Of a DNA stretch of 9,995 nucleotides, positions 1 through 6,752 are shown piece after piece. Origin of the DNA: Comamonadaceae bacterium (GTDB lineage: Bacteria > Pseudomonadota > Gammaproteobacteria > Burkholderiales > Burkholderiaceae_C); assembly GCA_947464665.1 (NCBI GenBank), contig CANHXV010000065.1:1-9995 (forward strand). The letters run 5' to 3'. Position 1 is the first letter of the stretch. Each line of letters starts with the position of its first letter. Position numbers and translations under genes: made by a program. The notes below the pieces were generated by a model. It was not told the origin of the DNA. It did not search any database and worked only from the letters and a program-made list of their open reading frames with translations.

Positions 1-588
1 GGTCCTGATGGTTATTACCCCAGACTGGCTGGCAAGCCTGCGGGCTACTTGTTCAATCAGCTCAAAAACTTCCAAGAAGGCAAGCGCCACTACAACTTAA
101 TGACCCGCTTGGTCGACCCTTTGTCTGACGCTTACCTGCTAGAGATCGCTCAGTACTATGCCAACTTGAAACTGCCCTACCCGGCCCCCGCCATGCCCAG
201 CGAGAGGGTCTCTGCGCAAGTCTTAAAACGTGGCAAACAACTTGCCTTAGAAGGTGATGCGGCGAAAGACGTACCAGCTTGCACGGCATGTCACGGCGCA
301 AAGCTCACAGGCGTACAAGCCCATGTTCCAGGATTGCTGGGCTTGCCCCTTGACTACCTCAATGCACAACTGGGCGCTTGGCAAACTCACCAACGAAAAG
401 CCCGCCAGCCCGATTGCATGAAAGAGGTGGTGGCACGGCTTCAGTCTGAAGATTTGGTGGCAGTCGCCACTTGGTTATCTACCCAAAATATGCCCACAGA
501 TACAGCCCCTGCAAGCAAAGTTTCCTCGCCACTGAAAGCATCCTGGCTATGCGGCAGTGCTCCTGAACTGTCCAAGGTGCAACCATGA
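1..588 (+). CDS. c4-like diheme cytochrome c, 3' part (5' end outside window)
   Basis: The reading frame is open from the first base, so the start codon, signal peptide and any first heme motif lie to the left. The visible start (GPDGYYPRLAGKPAGYL, then NQL.NF, then LSD..L..IA.YYA) matches the C-terminal half of a class I cytochrome c domain of the c4/c553 type. A second domain follows, with one CTACH heme-attachment motif at 280-294. The Met in CMKEVV about 40 residues further on is a candidate distal heme ligand. The protein is expected in the periplasm as a one-electron carrier. Its stop TGA overlaps the ATG of the next cytochrome gene, so the two are very likely co-translated and work in the same electron path. 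The electron donor is not visible. A periplasmic alcohol or aldehyde dehydrogenase upstream is an inference from how such cytochrome pairs usually occur. Confidence 0.85.
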   Translation, partial: GPDGYYPRLAGKPAGYLFNQLKNFQEGKRHYNLMTRLVDPLSDAYLLEIAQYYANLKLPYPAPAMPSERVSAQVLKRGKQLALEGDAAKDVPACTACHGAKLTGVQAHVPGLLGLPLDYLNAQLGAWQTHQRKARQPDCMKEVVARLQSEDLVAVATWLSTQNMPTDTAPASKVSSPLKASWLCGSAPELSKVQP

Positions 589-1907
589 TGTTTCCACAAC
601 ATTTTTGGCGAAATGTGGCATGGCTATGGTTGACGGCGACCGTCTTGCTCGTGATTGCCGTCGCCATAGACAACCACCGTGATCTATGGGAGGTACAACC
701 CAGACCGCAGACTACCAACACGACTTTGGCCACGCAAATTAGCCAAGGCCAGACACTTTTACAAATCGGCAATTGCTTGGCCTGCCATACCGAACGAGGT
801 CAACCCATGGGGGCAGGTGGGCGCCCTTTTGAAACGCCCTTTGGCCGGGTTTACAGCAACAACATCACGCCCGACATGGCCCAAGGTTTGGGCACTTGGC
901 AGGCTGACGATTTTTGGCGCGCACTTCACTATGGCAAATCCAAAGGCGGCCGATTGCTCACGCCCGTGTTTCCCTACAAACACACCACACTGATCTCGCG
1001 CGGTGACAGCGATGCCATGTTTGCCGCTTTGAAAACGCTACCAGCTGAAACGACTCAAAACCCAATTCCGAAAGTGTCTGAGAGTTTGGATTGGCCATTC
1101 AACTCAGGCGTAGCCATTGCCATTTGGCGCAGCTTGTTTTTTTCGCCTGGCACCTACAAGCAGCAAGATACCAAAAGCAATGAATGGAACCGTGGTGCTT
1201 ACCTTGCACAAGGCCTGGGCCACTGTGCAGCCTGCCACAGCCCGCGCAATGCATGGAGCGCATCGGGGGAGGTCAATGATTTCTCGGGTGGCCTGATGCC
1301 CCTTGTCAACTGGTATGCACCGTCTCTCGTGAGCGCACAAGAAACAGGCCTGGCACAGCAAAGCATTCCAGAGATTGTCCTGCTTTTGAAATCAGGCCGT
1401 AATGCAACGGCCGTGGCCAGTGGTCCGATGTCTGAAGTGGTGAAACACAGCACGCAACATTGGCCTGAAGCCGATCTGCTGGCAGTAGCCTCTTATTTGA
1501 AAGAGCAAGCGCAAACAAATTCGGCCAGCGCGATTGTCAACAAGCCATCGATCACCAAGAGCTCAGGCAATTTTTTGAGCTTGGGCGCCAAAATTTATGA
1601 ACAACATTGCGAGCAATGCCATCAAGCTAAGGGTCAAGGTGTTGTCAACGCTTACCCCGCACTGGCACAAAATCGAGCCATCCTTATAAGCGATCCCACC
1701 AACTTGGTTCAAGCCGTACTGTATGGTGGCTATCCGGCAGCCACAGCGCACAACCCTAGACCTTTTGGCATGCCACCTTTTGTTCTCACTTTGGAAGACC
1801 GAGAAATTGCAGCGGTTCTGACCCACCTCAGATCCCAATGGGGAAATCAGGCTTCGGAGGTCACGCCCCTTCAAGTCAATCGCATTCGGGCTTTGCAGGG
1901 CAAATGA
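585..1907 (+). CDS. membrane-anchored triheme cytochrome c, dehydrogenase electron-transfer subunit
   Basis: This 440-residue protein has three CXXCH heme motifs: CLACH (residues 64-68), CAACH (214-218) and CEQCH (342-346). Residues 11-28 form one hydrophobic segment after a positively charged start, giving a signal anchor or uncleaved signal peptide with the hemes in the periplasm. The text around heme 1 (GGRPFETPFG, then SNNITPD, then LGTW..DDFWRAL) is typical of the cytochrome subunits of membrane alcohol, gluconate and molybdenum aldehyde dehydrogenases, which pass electrons to ubiquinone or a terminal oxidase. Candidate distal Met ligands are M282 for heme 2 and M396 in FGMPPF for heme 3. 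The Met of the YPAMPY motif seen in many relatives near heme 1 is absent here (TPVFPY). AAGG at 574-577 lies seven bases before the first of two adjacent ATGs, which supports 585 as the start. The gene overlaps its neighbours on both sides by ATGA. The catalytic partner is not in the window. Confidence 0.88.
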   Translation: MMFPQHFWRNVAWLWLTATVLLVIAVAIDNHRDLWEVQPRPQTTNTTLATQISQGQTLLQIGNCLACHTERGQPMGAGGRPFETPFGRVYSNNITPDMAQGLGTWQADDFWRALHYGKSKGGRLLTPVFPYKHTTLISRGDSDAMFAALKTLPAETTQNPIPKVSESLDWPFNSGVAIAIWRSLFFSPGTYKQQDTKSNEWNRGAYLAQGLGHCAACHSPRNAWSASGEVNDFSGGLMPLVNWYAPSLVSAQETGLAQQSIPEIVLLLKSGRNATAVASGPMSEVVKHSTQHWPEADLLAVASYLKEQAQTNSASAIVNKPSITKSSGNFLSLGAKIYEQHCEQCHQAKGQGVVNAYPALAQNRAILISDPTNLVQAVLYGGYPAATAHNPRPFGMPPFVLTLEDREIAAVLTHLRSQWGNQASEVTPLQVNRIRALQGK

Positions 1908-2563
1908 CAATGGCCACCATGGATCTGGTTTACCTCGACGATCATTTGGTGGTTTTGAACAAACCCTCTGGCTTGTTAAGTGTGCCTGGCCGTGGCGAAG
2001 ACAAACAAGACTGCCTCATTGCCAGAGCACAAAGTGAATGGCCCGATGCACTGACGGTGCATCGCTTGGACATGGCCACTTCCGGCTTGGTGGTCATTGC
2101 TAGGGGCCCTGAAGTGCAACGCAGTTTGAGCCAAGCCTTTGCACACAGAGAGGTTCACAAAACATACGAAGCTGTGGTCGACGGCATTTTGCAAAGTGCC
2201 AACGAAAGCCAGCCCGATGCCTGGCAAGACATTCAAATGCCCCTGCTGATCGATTGGCCCAACCGTCCGAAAAGTAAAATAGATTGGGAACACGGCAAAC
2301 CCAGCCACACCCAGTGGCGCTTCCAGCAAGGGCCCTGCTTAGAAGCGACGACCCGTATTGAGATGAAACCGATTACGGGTCGAACGCACCAACTGCGCTT
2401 GCACATGATGGCCATTGGCCATGCCATACTGGGCGATAGCTTGTATGCCACACCCGAAATTTTGGCAAAGTCTCCCCGCCTTTTATTGCACGCGCGCGAA
2501 CTTCAATTCAAGCATCCAATGAAGGCAGAATGGATATCATTCGAAAGTGCGGTTCCGTTTTAA
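1904..2563 (+). CDS. rluA: RluA-type 23S rRNA/tRNA pseudouridine synthase
   Basis: The protein has 219 residues, the same length as Escherichia coli RluA, which makes pseudouridine 746 in 23S rRNA and 32 in several tRNAs. It shares with RluA the stretches NKPSGLLSVPGR, VHRLDMATSG, DWPNRPK, GKP and PITGRTHQLRLHM.AIGHAILGD. The aspartate of HRLD (D56 from this start) is the expected catalytic nucleophile. The short length, with no N-terminal S4 domain, separates it from RluC and RluD. The frame is open back to 1838, but the family begins close to MDLVYLDDHL. The ATG at 1904 overlaps the TGA of the triheme cytochrome. ATGs at 1910 and 1919 are also possible; AGGG at 1897-1900 is 3 bases from the first and 9 from the second, so 1910 is a serious alternative. 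The SDR gene starts 17 bases after the stop. Confidence 0.92.
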   Translation: MTMATMDLVYLDDHLVVLNKPSGLLSVPGRGEDKQDCLIARAQSEWPDALTVHRLDMATSGLVVIARGPEVQRSLSQAFAHREVHKTYEAVVDGILQSANESQPDAWQDIQMPLLIDWPNRPKSKIDWEHGKPSHTQWRFQQGPCLEATTRIEMKPITGRTHQLRLHMMAIGHAILGDSLYATPEILAKSPRLLLHARELQFKHPMKAEWISFESAVPF

Positions 2564-2580
2564 TTCGAAAGAAGATCAAC

Positions 2581-3339
2581 ATGACACAACACCTTTACAT
2601 CTTGACGGGGGGCTCACGCGGCATGGGCTTGGCCATTGCAGAACAACTCTTAAAACCAGGCCATACACTCATTTGCATTTCACGCAATCAACAAGCCAGC
2701 CTGTCTGAACTCGCTCAAAAATCAGGCGCCACATTAGCGCAGTGGTCTCATGACCTAGCTGACGGCGCTGTGGCCAGCAAGGCATTGTTAACTTGGCTTC
2801 AAGTTCAAAAACCCAATGAATTTCAAAGTGCCACGCTCATTAACAATGCAGGCGTTATTCCTCGCATTGGGCCCCTGAGTGAATCAGACCCGCACAATTT
2901 GGCCATGGCACTGCGCGTAGGCTTAGAAGCACCCATGCAATTGTGTGCGGCCTTTCTCAGTGTCACTGAATCTTGGCCTATGCCCCGCAAAGTGGTTAAT
3001 ATTTCTTCTGGACTGGGCCGCCGTGCCATGGCCTCTCAATCGGGCTACTGCGCAGCCAAGGCAGGCATGGACCACTTCACCCGTTGTCTGGCTTTAGAAG
3101 AGGCTCTTAAACCCCATGGCGCCAAAGTCACTTCATTGGCCCCAGGGGTAATTGACACAGACATGCAAATCCAGTTGCGTGCTGCGCCACCTGCGAGTTT
3201 TCCAGATCAAGGCGGCTTTCAACAACTCAAAGCCACAGGTCAGTTGACGTCCCCAGCGGATGCCGCCAAGCGCATTCTTGATTATTTAGCTCGCCCCGAC
3301 TTTGGCAGCAACCCCGTGAGCGATGTCAGGGACGTTTAA
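2581..3339 (+). CDS. short-chain dehydrogenase/reductase, YueD (benzil reductase)-like
   Basis: This is a classical SDR of 252 residues. It has the cofactor motif TGGSRGMG (residues 9-16), NNAG (88-91), and an active site of S143, Y156 and K160 in the SS...YCAAK arrangement. R13 and R35 near the cofactor site suggest NADP(H). The text between and after the motifs (TLINNAGV, YCAAKAG.D.FTR, APGVIDTDMQ..LR) follows the order of Bacillus YueD, a benzil reductase of the sepiapterin-reductase-like group, so reduction of a carbonyl compound is likely. The natural substrate is unknown. The start at 2581 is preferred over the in-frame ATG at 2530, because 2530 lies inside rluA and the dinucleotide fold begins right after 2581. 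The site before it (AGAAGA) is weak, which fits translation coupled to rluA. No terminator is seen between this gene and bktB. Confidence 0.87.
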   Translation: MTQHLYILTGGSRGMGLAIAEQLLKPGHTLICISRNQQASLSELAQKSGATLAQWSHDLADGAVASKALLTWLQVQKPNEFQSATLINNAGVIPRIGPLSESDPHNLAMALRVGLEAPMQLCAAFLSVTESWPMPRKVVNISSGLGRRAMASQSGYCAAKAGMDHFTRCLALEEALKPHGAKVTSLAPGVIDTDMQIQLRAAPPASFPDQGGFQQLKATGQLTSPADAAKRILDYLARPDFGSNPVSDVRDV

Positions 3340-3405
3340 TCGACATTTGTCAGCACCCTGTAGTCTTGTTAGGTCAGACTTCGGGGTTTCATTCAATTCA
3401 ATTCT

Positions 3406-3411
3406 AAGGAG
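3406..3411 (+). promoter_or_regulatory. strong ribosome binding site of bktB
   Basis: AAGGAG lies six bases before the ATG at 3418, close to ideal spacing. It fixes the bktB start and contrasts with the weak sites of the four genes before it. The 78-base gap before bktB may hold a separate promoter, but no convincing -35/-10 pair was found there. Confidence 0.75.
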
Positions 3412-3417
3412 ATCGAG

Positions 3418-4602
3418 ATGAGCCGTGAAGTAGTCGTTGTCAGCGCTGTGCGCACCGCCATTGGCACATTTGGTGGCAGTCTGAAAGATGTTGCCCCCAC
3501 AGAGCTGGGCGCACAAGTGGTTCGCGAAGCACTCAAGCGTGCCAGCACTGAGGGCAAAGATGTCGGTCATGTGGTGTTTGGCCATGTGGTCAACACCGAG
3601 CCCAAGGACCTTTACTTGTCGCGGGTTGCCGCCATCAACGGTGGATGCTCCGAGGGCACACCTGCTTTCAACGTCAACCGTCTCTGTGGTTCTGGTTTGC
3701 AAGCCATTCTCTCAGCCAGCCAGTCCATCATGCTAGGTGATGCCGATGTGGCCATTGGCGCTGGCGCAGAAAACATGAGCCGTGCACCCTACGCTAGCTT
3801 AAGCAATCGTTTTGGCGCACGCATGGGCGACACCAAAATGATCGACATGCTGCTGGGTGCACTGCACGATCCCTTCCACACCATCCACATGGGCGTGACC
3901 GCCGAAAACATTGCCGCCAAGTGGGGCATCACGCGCGAAGACCAAGACAAACTGGCCGTTGAAAGCCACAACCGTGCAGAGCGCGCCACGCAAGCCGGCT
4001 ATTTCAAAGACCAAATCATGCCGATCATGCTCAAAACGCGCAAAGGCGAAGTAGCCTATGACACAGACGAGCATTTCCGCCCAGGATGCACCATGGAAGA
4101 ACTGGGCAAACTCAAACCAGTGTTCATCAAAGAAAACGGCACGGTCACAGCGGGCAATGCTTCAGGCATCAACGATGCTGCGGCTGCCGTGGTGCTGATG
4201 GAAGCCGGCGCTGCCAAGGCCCGCGGCGTCAAACCTTTGGCTCGCTTAGTAGCCTACGCACACGCCGGTGTTGACCCAAAGTACATGGGCATTGGCCCTG
4301 TGCCTGCAACTCAGTTGGCCCTGAAAAAAGCAGGCCTGACCGTCAACGATTTGGATGTGATTGAAGCCAACGAAGCGTTTGCGGCACAAGCTTGCGCAGT
4401 CACGCGCGACTTGGGGCTTGACCCTGCCAAGGTCAACCCCAACGGATCTGGCATTTCATTGGGTCACCCCATTGGTGCCACAGGCGCTTTGATTACCGTG
4501 AAAGCATTGCACGAACTGCAACGCATCCAGGGACGTTACGCCTTGGTCACCATGTGCATTGGCGGCGGCCAGGGTATTGCTGCCATTTTCGAGCGCATGT
4601 AA
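3418..4602 (+). CDS. bktB: beta-ketothiolase / acetyl-CoA acetyltransferase, BktB type
   Basis: The 394-residue thiolase has the acyl-accepting cysteine C90 in NRLCGSG, N318 in EANEAF, H350 in SLGHPIGATG, and the second catalytic cysteine C380 in CIGGGQG. It condenses two acyl-CoA molecules to a 3-ketoacyl-CoA or cleaves one with CoA. Length and several stretches (EVVVVS.VRTAIGTFGGSLK, GALHDPF..IHMGVTAEN, GYFKDQI, TDEH) match Cupriavidus necator BktB, not PhaA. BktB accepts both acetyl-CoA and propionyl-CoA and so can supply C4 and C5 units for polyhydroxyalkanoates or complete fatty-acid breakdown. No phaB, phaC or fadB neighbour is visible, so the direction used in the cell is open. The preceding SDR resembles YueD more than an acetoacetyl-CoA reductase. 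Transcription should end at the hairpin at 4621-4648. Confidence 0.92.
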   Translation: MSREVVVVSAVRTAIGTFGGSLKDVAPTELGAQVVREALKRASTEGKDVGHVVFGHVVNTEPKDLYLSRVAAINGGCSEGTPAFNVNRLCGSGLQAILSASQSIMLGDADVAIGAGAENMSRAPYASLSNRFGARMGDTKMIDMLLGALHDPFHTIHMGVTAENIAAKWGITREDQDKLAVESHNRAERATQAGYFKDQIMPIMLKTRKGEVAYDTDEHFRPGCTMEELGKLKPVFIKENGTVTAGNASGINDAAAAVVLMEAGAAKARGVKPLARLVAYAHAGVDPKYMGIGPVPATQLALKKAGLTVNDLDVIEANEAFAAQACAVTRDLGLDPAKVNPNGSGISLGHPIGATGALITVKALHELQRIQGRYALVTMCIGGGQGIAAIFERM

Positions 4603-4620
4603 TCCACTGTTGGGCGCGAA

Positions 4621-4648
4621 AAAAAGGCCATCGCATGATGGCCTTTTT
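4621..4648. terminator. bidirectional intrinsic terminator between bktB and the core-MetE operon
   Basis: A perfect 12-bp stem (AAAAAGGCCATC pairing with GATGGCCTTTTT) closes a 4-base GCAT loop. With A residues on one side and T residues on the other, each strand reads as a GC-containing hairpin followed by a U run. It sits between two convergent genes, 18 bases after the bktB stop and 23 bases after the end of the minus-strand operon, so it can serve both. Confidence 0.9.
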
Positions 4649-4671
4649 CAATTGAGACAAGAAAATTACTA

Positions 4672-5691
4672 TCAGCGATAGCGCTCACGTGCAATGCGTG
4701 CACCTTCTGCCAACGCCTGCAATTTTTTCTCGGCTACTTCGCGGCTCATGGGTGCCAGGCCGCAATTGGTACAAGCAATGATGCGCGCCTTGGGCACAAA
4801 CTGCAGCGCACGGCCAATGGTGTCGGCCACTTCTTCAGGTGTTTCAATCACATCGCTGGCCACATCAATCACGCCCACCATCACGTCTTTGCCTTCCAGC
4901 AAAGCCATCAGGTCCATCGGCACATGCGAGTGAAAGCATTCCAAGCTCACCTGCTTGATGCTGCTCTTAGCCAATGCAGGAAAAACCTTTTCGTATTGGC
5001 GCCACTCATGGCCCAATGAATTTTTCCAATCAATATTGGCTTGAATACCGTAGCCATAGCAAATATGAACGGCGGTGGTGCATGTCAGGCCTTGGGCGGC
5101 GCGCTCCAAAGCTTTCACACCCCAATCAGCGGCCTCTTCCATGTACACATTGAAGGCCGGTTCATCGAACTGAACAATGTCAACGCCATCAGCTTGCAGT
5201 GCCAAGGCTTCTTGGTTCAACAATTCAGCAAAAGCCATGGCCATCTTTACTTTATCGCCATAAAAGCGATCGGCTACCGTGTCCACGATGGTCATTGGGC
5301 CAGGCAAGGTGAACTTCAATTTTTTCTTGGTGTGGGCGCGAGCCAATTGCGCCTCAAACGCATGAACACGGCCCTTCAATCGCAAGGGGGCAACCACTTG
5401 CGGCACTTGTGCATCGTAGCGATTGTTGCGAATGCCCATGGTCACTTTGTTTTCAAAGTCGATGCCTTCAACTTGCTCTAGAAAACCATGCACAAAGTGT
5501 TGGCGTGATTGCTCGCCATCACCAATCACGTCGAGGCCCGCGTCTTCTTGCGCCTTGATCCATAGCAGTGTGGCATCGGCTTTGGCTTGCTTCAGACTAT
5601 CGCCTTGCGCCATCCATTTGGGCCAAAGCTTGTTGGTCTCGGCCAACCATTCAGGTTTGGGCAGGCTTCCTGCAATTGCGGTTTCAAACAT
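4672..5691 (-). CDS. core-MetE methyltransferase (cobalamin-independent methionine synthase family)
   Basis: The 339-residue protein corresponds to the catalytic C-terminal barrel of MetE without the N-terminal folate-side half. From the 5691 start, the expected zinc ligands are all present: H209 and C211 in HICYGYG, E251 in SLECF, and C310 in CTNCGL. GSLPKP lies at 8-13, a DGEQSRQHF stretch starts at 58, and FDEPAF lies near 185-190. Proteins of this size transfer a methyl group to homocysteine or a related thiol. Several such short families are folate-independent, and the sequence resembles the group called MesD, which is usually paired with a DUF1852 partner (MesX). No such partner is visible here. 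Two ATGs are possible: AGGAG (5703-5699) is 7 bases from 5691 but only 1 base from 5697, so 5691 is preferred. The gene overlaps the end of the flavin monooxygenase gene, pointing to coupled translation. The exact methyl donor is unknown. Confidence 0.85.
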   Translation of the reverse strand: MFETAIAGSLPKPEWLAETNKLWPKWMAQGDSLKQAKADATLLWIKAQEDAGLDVIGDGEQSRQHFVHGFLEQVEGIDFENKVTMGIRNNRYDAQVPQVVAPLRLKGRVHAFEAQLARAHTKKKLKFTLPGPMTIVDTVADRFYGDKVKMAMAFAELLNQEALALQADGVDIVQFDEPAFNVYMEEAADWGVKALERAAQGLTCTTAVHICYGYGIQANIDWKNSLGHEWRQYEKVFPALAKSSIKQVSLECFHSHVPMDLMALLEGKDVMVGVIDVASDVIETPEEVADTIGRALQFVPKARIIACTNCGLAPMSREVAEKKLQALAEGARIARERYR

Positions 5692-6718
5692 GGGCATACT
5701 CCTGAGATATTGAGGATTTCAAATTGAATTCTTGGGCCAACAATGCATACGAGTGCGCTTGGGCCTTGGCGTCATAAGTCCACGTAATGATCGCCATTTC
5801 ATCCAGCTCAAGCCGTGTTGCCACCGCTCTTAACTTGTCCGCCACTGTTTTAGCACTGCCAACAAACGCATTGGCCTTGAGTGCCTGCAGCGCCATGTGT
5901 TCAGATTGAGAATAGTCTCGATCGGCAAGCTCTGGCGGCAGCATAGGACCGATGCGACCTAGATTTCGATCCATGCGCCAACGCGCGCGGCTTTTGAAAA
6001 GATGCCAAGCTTGTTCGTCAGTATCTGCCGCCAAGGCCCAAACACAGAGGGTAGCCTTGGGGCGATCTAAATCAGCGCTGGGCCTGAATGTATCTCGGTA
6101 AATTTGCAAGGCCTGATCTGCGCCTTGCCCATCTGTAATGAACCAAGCGAATGCATAGGGCAGGCCCAAATGAGCTGCCAATTGAGCCCCATAGTCCGAA
6201 CTGCCCAACATCCAAACATCTGGCGACGTAGCCGACTGCGGGTATGCAAACACACCATGACCAGGATGCCCCGCCGGCAATGGCTGTGCTTTGACCCATG
6301 CTTGAAGTTCCATGACTTGCTGAGGGAAATTTTCACTGGCATACCGGTCTGGGTTTAACAACTGTGCCGTTTTGCCGTCACTGCCAGGTGCACGCCCCAC
6401 GCCTAAATCAATGCGACCTGGCGCCAACGCATCGAGCACTCTGAACTGTTCTGCCACTTTCAAGGCGGCGTAGTGCGGCAACATGACTCCCGCACTACCG
6501 ATGCGAATGGTGTGTGTTTGAGTGGCAATGGCCGCCATCAAAATTTCAGGAGCAGTACCCACAATGCTGGGGTGAGCATGATGCTCACTCACCCAAAAAC
6601 GCGAATAGCCTAAACTTTCGGCCTTGATGGCCAGCGCTAGCGTTTGGCGAATGGACTCATCTTGCCCTCGTCCAACCACGGCAACCGATTGGTCCAGTAC
6701 AGACAATTTGAGGCTCAT
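5684..6718 (-). CDS. luciferase-like (LLM class) flavin-dependent monooxygenase, YhbW-like
   Basis: The 344-residue protein belongs to the bacterial luciferase-like barrel family. Family marks are LSVLDQS at the start, WVSEHH (E45-H47), GSAGVMLPHYAALKVAEQF, LGVGRAPGSD (about 105-114) and MLGSSDYGAQLAA, a typical flavin phosphate-binding loop. These follow the order in E. coli YhbW. Members use reduced FMN from a separate reductase and oxygen to oxidise small organic or organosulfur compounds; the substrate cannot be read from sequence. The frame is open to 6787, but the ATG at 6718 has GGAG eight bases upstream and matches the family start, and the longer version would run into the synthetase gene. 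It begins 34 bases after the acyl-CoA synthetase stop and overlaps the start of the core-MetE gene, so it is the middle member of a three-gene operon. No flavin reductase gene is nearby. Confidence 0.88.
   Translation of the reverse strand: MSLKLSVLDQSVAVVGRGQDESIRQTLALAIKAESLGYSRFWVSEHHAHPSIVGTAPEILMAAIATQTHTIRIGSAGVMLPHYAALKVAEQFRVLDALAPGRIDLGVGRAPGSDGKTAQLLNPDRYASENFPQQVMELQAWVKAQPLPAGHPGHGVFAYPQSATSPDVWMLGSSDYGAQLAAHLGLPYAFAWFITDGQGADQALQIYRDTFRPSADLDRPKATLCVWALAADTDEQAWHLFKSRARWRMDRNLGRIGPMLPPELADRDYSQSEHMALQALKANAFVGSAKTVADKLRAVATRLELDEMAIITWTYDAKAQAHSYALLAQEFNLKSSISQEYAHV
5699..5703 (-). promoter_or_regulatory. ribosome binding site deciding the core-MetE start
   Basis: On the minus strand AGGAG is followed by T and then ATGCCCATG. 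The first ATG is one base away, too close for efficient initiation, while the second is seven bases away. The site lies inside the 3' end of the preceding monooxygenase gene. Confidence 0.7.
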
Positions 6719-6752
6719 GTTTGAATCTCCAGGGGTTTCATAAAATAAATCA

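Noticed and set aside
1563..1910. Minus-strand open frame of 115 codons
   Set aside because: It is antisense to the third heme domain of the triheme cytochrome and has no family signature.
3286..3702. Minus-strand open frame of 138 codons
   Set aside because: It is antisense to the end of the SDR and the start of bktB and covers the bktB ribosome binding site; no recognisable domain.
5041..5481. Plus-strand open frame of 146 codons
   Set aside because: It lies wholly antisense to the core-MetE gene, whose motifs and zinc ligands are clear, and resembles no protein family.
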